DNA from: Ascarosepion bandense
Taxonomy: Eukaryota; Mollusca; Cephalopoda; Sepiida; Sepiidae
Direction of reading: 5' to 3'
Assembly (NCBI GenBank): GCA_037127315.1
Contig: JBBBDQ010000310.1
Span: 2,551,001 to 2,615,000, forward strand
Length of the DNA: 64,000 nt
Under the pieces are notes generated by a model, which was not told the DNA's origin, did not search any database, and was given only the letters and a program-made list of their open reading frames with translations. Every line of letters begins with the position of its first letter. Position 1 is the first letter of the stretch. A program made the position numbers and the translations under genes. Of the stretch, positions 10,390 to 22,104 are shown piece after piece.

Positions 10390-11800
10390 TGTGAAGAACT
10401 GATTTTAATATAACAACTTTGTATAAATTGATATCAAAACCGGGAGTGGAAGAGATAATAAACATACGAATATATCTGAGGGCTACAATGGATGAGAACG
10501 TGTAGAGAGCTGAGATCTCCCACGCCCTGAAGAAGCATGACGCATAAAAGAAGCAGTCTATGAAAAGAAGTTATAAATACTATTCTCCAACTGACTATAA
10601 ACCAAATGCCCAGGTACAGTCGATAGTATTTACTTCTCCTAATCACTAATGATTATCCTCCCTAATAAATCCATAAAAACAAACTTAAAATGTTATTAAA
10701 CAGAAATATGTTAGTTTTCTATATAAATACAAAAGTAATCAGGGTTATTACTGTCGTCAAAATAAAATCTTTATATACATTTCCACAGAATTTGCCTCAT
10801 ACTTTCAGAGTAAAAGGAATAAATCAACAGTACATAATAACATCACAATAACATCACTTCCTGCTGAACTCAGATCCTGAGCAAATGAATTCTATTGGCA
10901 ACAATAACAAATATACTGTCATCGTCATAAAATCAAATACGAAACTTCGGCTAAAATTAACTAAAACAAAGCGTATCTTAAATTTGAAACAAAGCCACGC
11001 GTATGCAACATCCAGTAAGGATCGAACTCACTAACCAGTAATATTCATTTATGAGACCAACTAGTTAAAAATCAAAACAAGACCGACATCGCATCATTCA
11101 TTTTCTAATAATTAAAGTTCTCCTTTTCCATTAGAACTTCATAACTTTTTTTGTCCGATTTTAGTAAGCAAACAACATAAAGGCATAACTAATAAAAATC
11201 ACCAAACAGGCAGTAAGCGCTGCTTACAGCTGATATTTTAACTAAAAGTTAACAGAGTATCAGATCTTATTGGCAGATACTTTCTGCCTGATCAAAAGTT
11301 GTCATATTCTATGAGTATTTTCATTGAATTTAGCAATCGGAATATTTCGAGATGGATTCCTTCTCTAAGAATGTTTAGATATTTCATCACAGTTTCTCAT
11401 ATTTTATCATTATGATTCAAAACTTCACTGTTGAAAGTATTTTCGCATCAGATGTTTTTGTAAAGACTTGTCTCAATTAGTGTAGGCCTGTTCAAGACCA
11501 AAGTTTAGTCATAATATCAAAAAGACACAGAAAAAATGTAAACCATACGGATGAAGCTAGGTTTTTCATGTCAGGCGACTGCTGATAACAGATTTGATTA
11601 AGAAGAGAAACATACGAATAAAGATACAAGATTGTACATAAGAAGCGTAAGAATTATTCTTAAATTTAAAGTATGTTCAATTAGATATTTATAACTCAAT
11701 TTCTGTTCACATTTAAGCAATGAAATTAATGTTGACAATTATCTTCTCTAGTTCCTGTCCTCAAGAATTCGGTCCTATTTGCCTTCTACATCTTTTAGGC
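10390..11800. other. AT-rich intergenic DNA, no gene seen
   Basis: No coding similarity or clear repeat recognised. Confidence 0.4.
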
Positions 11801-12797
11801 ACAGTACGACAGTTCCTAATCAACTCCGAATTGGTTAATCACCTCTCTCGCAGGTAGGTTCTTCTTTCAGATAAGCAATATGGCTTTCGCTTCTCTTGGT
11901 CATCTATTGATGTATTACGGACTATTCTTGAGAAAGTCTATCAAACTTTAGATAAAAAAACGGTGAAGTTCAGGCTGTTGTTTTGGCCACCTCGAAGGCA
12001 TTTGACAGGGTTTGGCTTGCTTTTTCAAAAGTTGAAAGGTTATGGTATTTCTAGGCGAATATTTGAACTCATTAATTCATATTTATCAAAACACGAAATA
12101 AAAGTTATCTTGAATGGTGACTCTTCTAGCTCTTTTTGTATTAATGCAGGTATCCACGAAGACTATATCGTTAGACCTACGTTGTTCCTGATTTTCATCA
12201 AAAACCTCCTTGACGTCATTAGTTGTGAACTCGGTATCTATGCTGATGACATAACAATTAACTCCTAGCTTAACTTTAATAGGTTCGATATGGTCAAATT
12301 AGCGAATTCTAAAATGATCTACAATCTGTTAACAGGGCAAGGAATTAACGCCACGAAAACGAAACTATTCTCTTTTAATCGCCTGAGAGAACTTTTTTGC
12401 ATGGCTGATGCGCCTTCTCGGACTAACAAATTCCGCTAACATGAAGTGAAAAGATTATATTGAGTCAATTGCTAGGTACGTCGCTATGAAAGTTGGTTCA
12501 CTGTGTTGGGCTAAACAATTTTTCTAACCAGAATCTATCTTACATAATTATAAGCCTACCATTCGTCGAATGCATTTTTTTTTTTTTTTTTTTTGCTGCT
12601 GCATCTGGTCGGGTCATTTTGCTATATATATTAGGGATTCTTGATAAAATATAAAGACTCTGCAATGTTATCTGTCCTGACCTGGCATCTTTGATTTAGT
12701 TACTTTTTCCGCTGCTGTATCGTAGCTACCTTGTGACTTATCTATAAATATTTTCATGGCAAATGTTCTGATGAATTTTCTTTCATTTCCTTGAATT
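11800..12797 (+). pseudogene. Jockey/CR1-like LINE reverse transcriptase, broken and interrupted
   Basis: Reverse-transcriptase text occurs in several frames: SDKQYGFR-like finger region near 11870, KLKGYGISRRIFELINSYLS and NAGIHEDYIVRPTLFLIF in the open piece 11963-12268, and IYADDITINS as the catalytic box at 12237-12266. Thumb-region text follows (SIARYVAMKVGSLCWAKQFF near 12460-12520). A poly(T) run of about 20 interrupts it near 12575. Just after a FHGKCSDE-like segment near 12760 the sequence passes into the RTE LINE, which therefore inserted into this copy. Same family as 57925-58810, 63005-63960 and 33846-34545. Confidence 0.8.
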
Positions 12798-15455
12798 TAA
12801 GTGGAGTAAGAGAGCTACTAAACAAACATGTTAAGAGATGTGTACTTGGATACTGGCAACTGTCAGAGAGAGTCCTCTTGGTTAAACTGCGGGGAAGGTC
12901 CCTCAATATAGCTATTATAGTAGTCTATGCGCCAACAACTCAAAGCTCAGAGGACGAAATAGAATCATTCTATTCAATACTGGACAGTGCTAAGGCTCAG
13001 TGCAAAAGCCAAGAAGTCAGGATAATAATGGGGGACTTAAATGCAAAGGTAGGTAAAGATAGAGAAGGAGACACGAACGGCAACTTCGGTCTAGGAGAGC
13101 GCAACGAAAGAGAAGAAAAATGGATCCAATGGTGCTCAGCCAATGACCAGGTCATTACTAACACCTGGTTCCAAGAACACCCACGATGTTTATGGACATG
13201 GAGAAGCCCAGGAGGGGACACGAAGAACCAAATAGATTATATAACAATAAACAAGAGATTCAGGAACGCAGTAGTCCAATGCAAAACGTACCCAGGTGCT
13301 GACTGCGGAAGTTACCACGTCCCAGTCATCTGCAAACTAAAAGTGAAACTCCGAAGACTGAAGAAACCCAGCATAACACCAAGACTGCAATACGACACAC
13401 TAGAGGATGATCTCACCCTGCAGAAAGAATATAATAACAGCGTAAAAAAGAAATATGAAGAACAAATTGGAAAAGGATACTCAAAATGGGAGTCACTAAA
13501 AGAGGCAATGGTGACCTCAGCGAACAACATAGCCCCAAAGGAAATCAGACGCAGAAGAAAAAATGAGTGGATGACCGAAGAGATCCTCCACATGATGCAA
13601 AGGAGACAAAAAATAACGCCAAGACACGGAGCAGAGTACAAAAACTTCACAGGGAGATAAGGAACAAATGCAGACAAGCCAAAGAGGAATGGCTCAACAA
13701 CAAATGTGCAGAAGTAGAGAGACTGAGCAGGAACAACAAAGCAGAAATGCATAAAGAGATAAGAGAACTGACAGGACAAAAAACCTGTTCCTCAACAGGA
13801 TGCATAAAATCCAAGGAAGGGACAATCATAGTAGAGAAAGAAGAAATACTCCAGCGATGAGAAGAATACATAAAGGATCTCTTTGGCGACAAGAGAGAAC
13901 AACCGAGAATACACAAGGAGATGGATGGACCGGAAATACTAAAATCCGAAGTGGAAGCTGTAATGGCCAAAATGAACAGAAACAAAGCACCTGGCCCAGA
14001 TGGCATAGTGATAGAGCTGCTGACAGCCTTAGAAGAATATGGCATAGAAAAAATTTCCGACATAATAAACGAAATTTATAGCAGCGGAATAATACCAGAC
14101 GACCTATGCAAGTCGATATTTATAGCACTGCCGAAGAAACCAGGTGCAAACGAGTGTGAACTACACAGAACTATCAGCTTAATGAGTCACATCACAAAAC
14201 TGATTGTCAGAATCCTGATGAATAGAGCGAGAAGCAGAATCAGGCCAGAGATAGGGCAGGAACAGTGCGGGTTCGTCAAAGACACTGGAACAAGGAACGC
14301 CATATTCATGATTAGGATGCTCTCTGAAAGGGCATTACAAATGAAGAAAGACTTGTACCTATGCTTCATTGATTACGCAAAAGCATTCGACAAAATACGA
14401 CACAAAGAATTGATGGAAATGCTAGGCAACCTCGACATTTTCGGCAAAGATATAAGAATAATCAAGAATCTCTACTGGCAGCAAACGGCCTGCATACGGA
14501 CAGGTAACGACCTCAGTAGATACACAAAGATAGAAAAAGGCGTAAGACAAGGATGTGTCTTTTCACCGGATTTGTTCAACCTATACAGCGAGAATATTTT
14601 GAGGACCCTAGATGACACACCAGGATTTATTATTGGAGGCCACAACCTGAACAACATAAGATACGCGGACGATACAGTACTGATTGCGGACACGGAAAGG
14701 AAACTGCAAGATCTCATACAGAAAGTAGCAGTGGAGAGTGACAAGAAGGGACTACAAATAAACTTTAAGAAAACTGAGTGCATGGTCATCAGCAAAAGAT
14801 ACAACCCAAAATGCCAAATACAGGTGGGGGATAACAGAATCAAACAAGTCCAAGAATTTAAGTACCTAGGAAGTGTTCTAACAGGAGATGGAAAGTGCGA
14901 CACGGAGATCCGAAGGCGAATTGGCATGGCAAAGGACGCGTTCCAGAAGATGAGCAAAATACTAACACACAGGAAGATCTCAATAGAAACGAAGAAAAGA
15001 GTGCTGGACTGCTACGTGATGTCAGTTCTTCAGTACGGCTGTGAATGCTGGACAATATAATCGAAAATGAGGACAAAACTGGAAGCGGCCGAAATGTGGT
15101 TCTACAGAAGGATGCTACGGATATCGTGGACTGAGCATACAAGCAACGACGAAGTGTTAGAAAGAATGGCAACAAAAAGGAAATTGATGCTGAGCATCAG
15201 GAAGAGACAACTGAAGTTCATGGGACACGCAATGAGGAAGGAGAGCCTGGAGAACCTGATACTGACTGGACAGATAGAAGGAAGGAGAGACAGAGGAAGG
15301 CAGCGGATAACATATCTGCAGAGTCTGATCAGGTGGATGACGGAACGGGGGTTGCCAGGAGCAACAGGAGCAAACATACTAAGAGCCACAAGGGATAGAG
15401 AGACGTGGAGATCCATGATCGCCTACGTCCTGAAGGGACAGGGCACATAGAAGAA
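12791..15455 (+). pseudogene. RTE/BovB-like LINE, nearly intact endonuclease-reverse transcriptase (5' truncated)
   Basis: The best-preserved element of the window. The endonuclease frame at 12791-13660 has VYAPTT and the GDLNAKVG motif, then IDYITINKRFRNAV; the expected SDH catalytic triplet reads SYH (13310-13318). A one-base loss in an A run near 13640 moves the frame. From 13567 a single frame runs to 15450, broken only by TGA at 13858-13860 and TAA at 15058-15060. The RT (13921-15060) holds [41 protein letters not shown] and an intact [11 protein letters not shown] box, then [13 protein letters not shown] and YGCECWTI. The C-terminal part (15067-15450) has WFYRRMLRISWTEH and a basic GRRDRGRQR stretch. 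The N-terminal part of the endonuclease is missing by 5' truncation, and an AGAAGAAGAAGA tail ends it at 15449-15462. The intact YADD box and few lesions suggest recent insertion. Confidence 0.92.
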
Positions 15456-15579
15456 GAAGAAGAGAGTAGCCGAAAGGTGTCATCATTTCACAATATGTAA
15501 AGAGGATAACATACACTCAAAAGTAAATATGTCATATAATACGGAATAAGACGAAACAATACAATTATAAAATTAAAAC

Positions 15580-15580
<1 letters not shown>

Positions 15581-15637
<57 letters not shown>
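15581..15637. repeat. (TA)n microsatellite
   Basis: About 57 bases of TA dinucleotide directly before the dispersed repeat beginning ACTAGCAGTATATCCCGG. Confidence 0.95.
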
Positions 15638-16415
15638 TAGCAGTATATCCCGGCATTGCTCGGGTGTAATGAAAGCTTTTAAACTAATCCATGGTCTTGG
15701 AGCTCAGACTCTTTGGACGTTAGCACGAAAGACTAAAAAGCAATAGTTGTTTCCAGTTAAAATAGCAATAGTTGTTTCCAGTTAAAGCAAAACCGTAGAC
15801 TGAAAGAAAAATGAATGGATGTAAGTCAAATTTTGATTTCCTGGTATCGATATCAAATAAGTTTTTTTCGTCGTAAACGGAATTTTGAAGGCTAAATATG
15901 TCCTCTGAGTAAATGGTATCATGGCTGAGACTAAGAACTACAATTATACCTACTTAAATCCAAACCCGACGCAAAAACTAAAATAAAAGGGCTGAAAAAA
16001 TACAGATATACAGGTAGATAAACAGATACACAGACACACACAAACATCTTACCATATATATATATATATATACATATATGTTATCGATTTTCTGCACTAT
16101 TGTAAGAACTGCAACCTTGAAACTTCTGAATATCGTCTCTTATGTCTTTGTCTATGAGTGTATCAAATTTGATTAAAATCGGACCACTCCTTTTATAAAC
16201 CGATTTTTTCGATTATTGATTTTCGATTTTTATCGGGGGTACCTCGACACAAAACCTAGCTAAGAACACTCGCAGACGCTTATAGTACAACTGTGTAAAT
16301 TTTCAAGAAAATCAGTTCAGCCATTTCGGAGTCTATAGGTAACGGATACACACACACAGACACACACACACAGACAATATTCCATTTATAAATAAGTTTA
16401 GATTAGATAGATATA
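15638..16415 (+). repeat. Dispersed repeat starting ACTAGCAGTATATCCCGGC
   Basis: The start (ACTAGCAGTATATCCCGGCATTGCTCGGG-type head, 15638-15664) and the end (a CAGTTCAGCCATTTCGGAGTC segment, CA-rich spacer, then TCCATTTATAAATAAG near 16380-16400) match, from memory, the layout of an interspersed repeat common in many invertebrates. There is no coding capacity. Its class (SINE-like or LINE-derived) is not decided by the sequence alone. Confidence 0.5.
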
Positions 16416-16680
16416 TATACACCCATATTCATACGCATATATACACACATACACGAACATACATACATATGCACATATATACATATTCCATATATATTTT
16501 TCATTTACATGTACACATATATACATATAAATACATACCCACATATGCATACATACATCTGCATACAATATTACATTGCAATAATATTAATATTATATAA
16601 CTATTACAATAATACAATATAACTATTTAAAAAATGGATTGGTATAATATTTTCAACGGGAAATTCCAGATTTTTCTTCA
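16416..16680. repeat. Degenerate (CATA)n/(ATACAC)n-rich DNA
   Basis: Low-complexity CATA and ATATAC runs, then an AT-rich spacer. No gene. Confidence 0.6.
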
Positions 16681-16689
16681 AAAGAAACC

Positions 16690-16965
16690 AAATTTTAAAG
16701 TTTAATTTTGATCTGGCTAAATGATTTTAAACATATTCTTATGCCTGCTTTTAAATATCATTTCAATTCAAACAACAGTTTCTTCTATCGAACTTTCTTC
16801 CGGCTTTTTGCTTTCCAGTAAACTTTTATTTTTCAAAATTTTAAATTTTTTCAATCGTTATGTCTTAATTTTTGTTCTTTTATTGTCTTTCCTTCATGGC
16901 GTTGTTTTTATTTTTATTTTTTTGACTCTCCTTAATGAAGTCTTTTCCCACATTCATTAAGACTC
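16690..16965 (+). repeat. Jockey/CR1-like LINE 3' fragment, old
   Basis: Similar in order and wording to 63690-63895, the tail of another family member: TCTTC-TATC-AACTTTC, a TTTCCAGTA-ACTTT block, TCAATCGTTATGTC and TTCTTTTATTGTCTTTCCTTCA. Only the distal end of the coding region and 3' untranslated region survive, with many substitutions. Confidence 0.55.
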
Positions 16966-19099
16966 ATAAACACCTTAATAGCTTTACTGCTTTGCTTAGG
17001 GGGAAATTATAAAAGAAAAGTTACAAAGCTTATGTGATAAAACTTATTTTAAAAAGTGTTCACCGAAAAGAGAAAGAGTCAATATAAATTCGGTTTGAAA
17101 TACACGAAAATATTTTGTTCATCGGGGATGATATTTTTAATCTATTGCTTGGAATTAAAACTAAAATTAAATCGTTAAAGATCATTTTTAAATCCATTTT
17201 AAACGTAGGTATAGTTTTTATTGATATTTCAAAAAGTTAATTTTATAAAAGGGAACTTTTGAGACCCCATTTCTTTTTCATTTATGTTAATACGTATATG
17301 TTGCACTAATAGCAACACAATTTGGAATGCATTTAATCTATTTGGAGACTAAGCACTTGAAAGTGTGTAATGCATGTAGACATTTAAATCCTGACTTTTC
17401 TTTTTAAAGAACTAAATATTCAATCTAATCTTGAAACTCTTTACTAGATATTTAATGACGAGTATTGTTCCTCTAATTATCACCAGCTTAAATGTTTTCT
17501 GCTTTGTAAATAGTACGGATGAACCTTAATTTATTTGGTACTCAGAAATTCATTCCTTTTACACCTGTAAAATATTTTGTTATGCAATATATCATATATT
17601 GACACTTAATGTTAATATATGTTATATTTTGTGCTACGTTTTACGTTGTAACATGTTTGTTTTGTTATGGGTTTTTTTGTCAGTTTTGTTTTTTTGCTTT
17701 TTTGTTTAATTCATATGTTCTTTCCTTTTATGTTATTTTATGCCATCTCATAGATTTTTATATTAATTTCATGTCATGTTTTGATATATTCCTCTTTCAT
17801 TTTTGTCGGTTATTTTTAATTTTTTCTTTTATTTAAAAAAATCTAATTTTCTTCAATTTTGTTATTTCTTTTTAGCTTAGCTTTTGATTGATTAATACTT
17901 TTTTTTATTTTTCGCCTTCTTTTTTAGTTCTTCTCTTTTTTTTCTATTCTCTTTTTTCATTCATTATTTTCTTTATTATTTTCTTCGATGTTTTTCTTTC
18001 TCCAACCATTTTAGCTTTTTCATTTTGGTTTTTATTTTTTATTCCACACTTTAAAAAATATATGGTTACGGCTACAATTCTTTTGTTTTCTTTTCTTCAT
18101 TGATTCTTTTTTTTTTTTTTTGCTACTATCTTTATACTTTTCTCTAGTTTCGTGAACTTATTTTGATTTAAAATGTTTTATCTATATTATTATCATAATT
18201 CTTCTTAAACCTCCTAATAATCCCCATCTTCGTCATTTCTTCTTCCATAAAATCCCTTCTTTTACATGAATCTATCTTTTCGAAAAGTATCAATGACGAT
18301 GCAAATTCTCGAAGTGCTTGTTAGAACTACCATTTCCTTTCAGGTTACAAAGAACTTTGACAAATCTTTTATCGAAATGTTTTATTTTATTACTCCTACA
18401 AATCAACAGTAATTAAAATTCCTATGTTCGATCAAATGAACGAATCTGAAAGCTTTCAGTCTTAAAACCGGCAACCGTTGTTTTGCTTTTCTTTCACGAT
18501 TTTCACAAGAACAGATTTCTATTGCACTGACACTCACTCATTCTTCTACCAACAGCTGAAAGGAATTTTCAAAATAAGAATTTTTAGAAATAAGAATTTA
18601 CTTAGGGAGAATTTACTTTTCACACTTGCGAATTTTCCTCGCAAATGTATTTGTAGATACGCGAGGTTCACCTCGCGTATTGCTTATCGGCGAGGAAGGT
18701 GAGATTGGTGGGTCGAGTTCAAACTCCAGCTAGGTTCTTTGCGTTCGCTTGAAAATGTGTGACTCCACCTTTTCTCTTCTTCACCCAGCTAGACTCGATT
18801 CTCTGCTTATGGCTAGCAAGCAGTCTTAGTGAATTCAAAACTGGCTGATCCCACCATTCTATAGAATCTTGCTTTCTAAGGAAACCACAGTATAAAAATC
18901 TAATGCGGCGAGGCTCTGATCCTATACTCCAAATCACAAATATAAAAAATTACCTAAAAATAAATGAAATGTGTGGAATAGTTTCTCTAAATTATTACAA
19001 GTTTGCCGTGAATTTTTATCCAATCGACTTCTTAGGAATGACCACAGTGTTGTTGACAATATTATCACAGAAAGAAGACAAGTAAATAAAAAGAATACA
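16966..19099. other. AT-rich and T-rich intergenic DNA, no gene seen
   Basis: 17600-18135 is strongly T-rich on the plus strand and yields hydrophobic phenylalanine-rich frames that I regard as compositional artefacts. 18640-18910 is more balanced in base composition and contains the short inverted pair TACGCGAGGTTCACCTCGCGTA at 18658-18679, but I recognise no family there. Confidence 0.4.
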
Positions 19100-19109
19100 T
19101 TATTTACAT

Positions 19110-19349
19110 TGTTCAGACTTTTCAGAGTATGTCTTGCGCTGCTCTCCCCTATCTCTCTTTCTGTCTATCCTTCCTGTGAGTATTAAATTCTCCAAGCCCT
19201 TTTTCCTCATTACGTGTCCCAGAAACCTCAGCTGTCTCTTTCTGATGATAAATATAAGTTTATTTTTTGTTTGCATCCTCCCCAAAAACCCTGTCGTTGC
19301 TCACATGTTCAGTCCATGCTATCCTCGGCTACATTTCTGTTGTTCGAGT
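19110..19349 (-). pseudogene. RTE LINE C-terminal fragment
   Basis: The minus-strand frame at 19100-19285 contains FIIRKRQLRFLGHVMRKKGL and NLILTGRIDRKRDRGEQR. It corresponds to 15170-15310 of the nearly intact RTE copy. Only the segment before the 3' end survives, and the 5' side blends into a SINE arm at about 19350. Confidence 0.8.
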
Positions 19350-19745
19350 TTCTTCTTTATTGCCATATTCACGATGTATGCTCCGGCTTTCTGCAGGTGA
19401 CATTCCGAACCAAACCTTTTATTTTGATCAAGGATACATGGCTCAGTAGATAAAAGCGTTGGTTAAATCCAGTAACTTGACCCAAAGAGTTGTGAGTTCA
19501 ATACCTGGCTACATCAGTGGTGAACAAATAAATTGAGTTAAAGAGAGATAACTACATGCATCCAGAATTGAACGAGAACATTATATCCTAGTGATCGAAA
19601 TAAAGGGCTAGATTTGAAATTCCAATCACCTGAAGAAGGCTGGAGAGTGCAACGACCAAAATGTCGTGAATATTGCACTAAAGATTAGGACAACAGTTCG
19701 AACAATGTAAATAATACCACATCTCAGAAGTATAGACAAATAAAA
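19350..19745 (+). mobile_element. tRNA-derived SINE of the inverted-arm family
   Basis: The tRNA-like head lies at 19432-19505: GGCTCAGTAGATAAAAGCG near the A-box position and GTTGTGAGTTCAATACC as B box. The body follows, then a right arm with AACAAAGATTAGGACAACAG-type text (here GCACTAAAGATTAGGACAACAG) and CACATCTCAGAAGTATAGAC at 19713-19732. A weaker left arm starts near 19350. It has the same order as the element at 9940-10372 in reverse. No clear target duplication is seen. Confidence 0.75.
19626..19669 (+). ncRNA. Degenerate hammerhead-like motif in SINE arm
   Basis: TCAC (19626-19629) can pair with GTGA (19666-19669) as a 4-bp stem I. CTGAAGA (19630-19636) is the core, and the GAAA box is changed to AAAA (19658-19661), followed by TGTC. 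The stem I pairing here complements the preserved GAAA of the 10285-10323 copy. Loss of the invariant G12 predicts that this copy is inactive. Confidence 0.4.
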
Positions 19746-21394
19746 AGAATAAAATTGATAACTTTTTAAAATGTAAGCAATCAGAAGCGAATGAAAATGA
19801 GGAAAAAGGTAGATGAGAGGAAGGAAGTAAATGAACAGAATACAGAAGAGAACTAAGAGAGAAGAAAACAGTAAAGAATTAATAGAATCTCAATGAGAAA
19901 TTGAAAGAAGAAAAGTGTAAATGGAGAAGAGAAATAAGGAGATAACTAATAAACAAAACGAATAGTAAATAAAAACAGAAACTGCGAAAGAGAACAAATA
20001 TCAGACGATAAAATGAATGCAGGTAATGAAGGACTGGCTAAAGAAGACAAGTTAGGCATAAAAAAGCAGATAAGAAATAAAAAGAGTAAGATAGGTAGTA
20101 AAGAAAGAAAATAAGAAAAAAGTAGAAGAGATATTAGTCCAAGCTAGAAAGAAAGCAACGAAGAACAAAACGTAGAAAAAAAACGAATCATGAAGGATGG
20201 AAGAAAATAGATATGAATGCAATGCTCTAAAGATAAATATCTACCTGAGTTTACTGACGAGTTTTAAAAATTCATTTTCGAAAAAGAAAAGAATAAGCTG
20301 TACACGGAAAAATAAGGAAAAATAAGGAAGGAAATAAAAAAATTAAGGACAAGGAGAGAAAGAATTATAGTTTAAAAAGTAAACCAAAGTTCATTGAATA
20401 TATCCATACTGTTACCCATGAATTAATTTCCATGATAAATATTGCTTAAAATATTTTGTCTTGCCTGTCCAATTGAATTACATTTACAAAAATAAATCGT
20501 AAACTTCTTAATCGTTTCGTCGTTGTCATCAGCTTCATTGCTAACTAAATTGAACAAGCCCTCATGTCGCCAGTTTTATACGCTTGGGAACATATCTATA
20601 ATAAATTATTTGTTTGTATTAAGCATCTCTGTTTACTTTAGTCGGACAATTTGCTGAAGCAAGTGGTTGCCTTGCGTAATGTATGGATGCATGAATTCTA
20701 AAACTATTCAGGTAGTTCAAATAATATGCGTTGTGTAATTTTATAAGCGTAGACCAATAGATTCCCCAGAAATAAAACACACTACAGAATTGTGCGACAG
20801 GCCGTCGAATGAAGAACTGAAATTGAATGAACATTAGTGCTTGCTGAGAAAAGCAAATTTTAAAATGAGACAAAGACATTTATTTATTACTGACAGCTAT
20901 GGATTTTAGGTCATTGTTTAATTCTTGGGGAAGGGAGAGTAAGAGGATCAGTCTGTTAAATACTATGAACTCAAATTAAAAAAAATAAGCCTCCTTTTTT
21001 ATTCCCATATTTTGAACGTATAATACGGTGACAATTCAACATTTCCGATTTAACTTAGCACGTGAATTTACTTTATGAATGTCAGTTTTATACCTGCGAA
21101 TGAATTATTGCCAGGGCTAAGGCAGCGGCGTAACTAGCGTTTGTGCCACCTAAACAACATTTCAAAATTAGGCAACACCTACAAAATATAAACAATGCCG
21201 ACCATTTACAAATATAACAACAGCAACAACAAACTCAACGAGAAAAGATGAGAAAACATTTAAAACAATTATAAAAAATATTTTTTATGAAATAAATTGT
21301 TTTGGCATAAATGTGATTATTAAGAAAAATCCGGCTAACATTAACTGACTCATAGTGTCTCTGTGCCAGATTAAATGTCCAGTGTATTCTTATT
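19746..21394. other. Purine-rich and AT-rich spacer, no gene seen
   Basis: 19790-20370 is strongly A/G-rich on the plus strand. The remainder is AT-rich. 21120-21200 reads like a diverged short repeat, but I cannot place it. Confidence 0.35.
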
Positions 21395-21955
21395 CTTTCC
21401 TCTTTATATGCCGTGTCCTTTCAGGACGTAGGTGACCATGGACTTTCACTTGTGGCCCTTAATACTTTTTCTCTCGTCATCTCTTCTAAACCCCGCTTCG
21501 CTATTCACTTGCTCAAGCCCATCAAGTATATCTCGCGCTTCTTTTCTCTGTCTCTCTTTTCCTCTATCCGTCCTGTGAATATTAGATTCTCCAACCAATC
21601 TTTCCCCATTACGTGTCCCAAACATTTCGGCTGTCTCTTTCTGATGCTAAGTATAAATTTCCTTTTCGTTTGCATCCTCTTTAAAAAAAAAAACTGTCGT
21701 TGTTCACATGTTCAGTCCATGCTATCATCTGCATCATTGTGTAGAACCACATTTCTGTTGGTTCGAGTTCCTTCTTCATCTTTGAGGAGATTGTTCAGCA
21801 TTCGATGCCATGAAGGATGACAGATATCACTTTGCAGTCCCTTATGTTTGTTTCCAACAAAATATTTCTGTATCTCAATAACTTTTGAAATCCGTTCTTG
21901 GCCATGCCAATGCGCCTTTGGATCTCAGTGCCGTACTTCGCAATACCTAACAATA
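21395..21955 (-). pseudogene. RTE LINE 3' part
   Basis: Minus-strand similarity to 14900-15455 of the nearly intact RTE: EIQRRIGMAKNGFQKL at 21900-21945, the WFYTMMQMIAWTEHVN segment near 21700-21760, and the ACGTCCTGAAAGGACACGGC end at about 21408-21429 followed by an AAAGAGGAAAGAATAAGAA tail. Several frameshifts. It starts abruptly at about 21955. Confidence 0.8.
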
Positions 21956-22104
21956 TAGAGAATATAAGTAAAAAAAATGCTACAAGCGGAAAAAGAGTAA
22001 AATAATTACAAGTAATTTTGCTTTCTACTTCATTATACAAATTCACCTAAATACCGCCGGCAAAAATTTAACTCCCAGGTGAAAACAAAAGCACCAGCTT
22101 TATT

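Noticed and set aside
13312..15416. Long minus-strand frames of 104-161 codons opposite the RTE LINE
   Set aside because: They mirror a strongly A-rich coding strand whose plus-strand product is clearly endonuclease-RT.
17609..18103. Phenylalanine-rich hydrophobic frames resembling membrane proteins
   Set aside because: The stretch is simply T-rich; composition explains the hydrophobicity.
19432..19505. A genuine tRNA gene
   Set aside because: It has box-like motifs but no complete cloverleaf and is embedded in a repeated SINE body.
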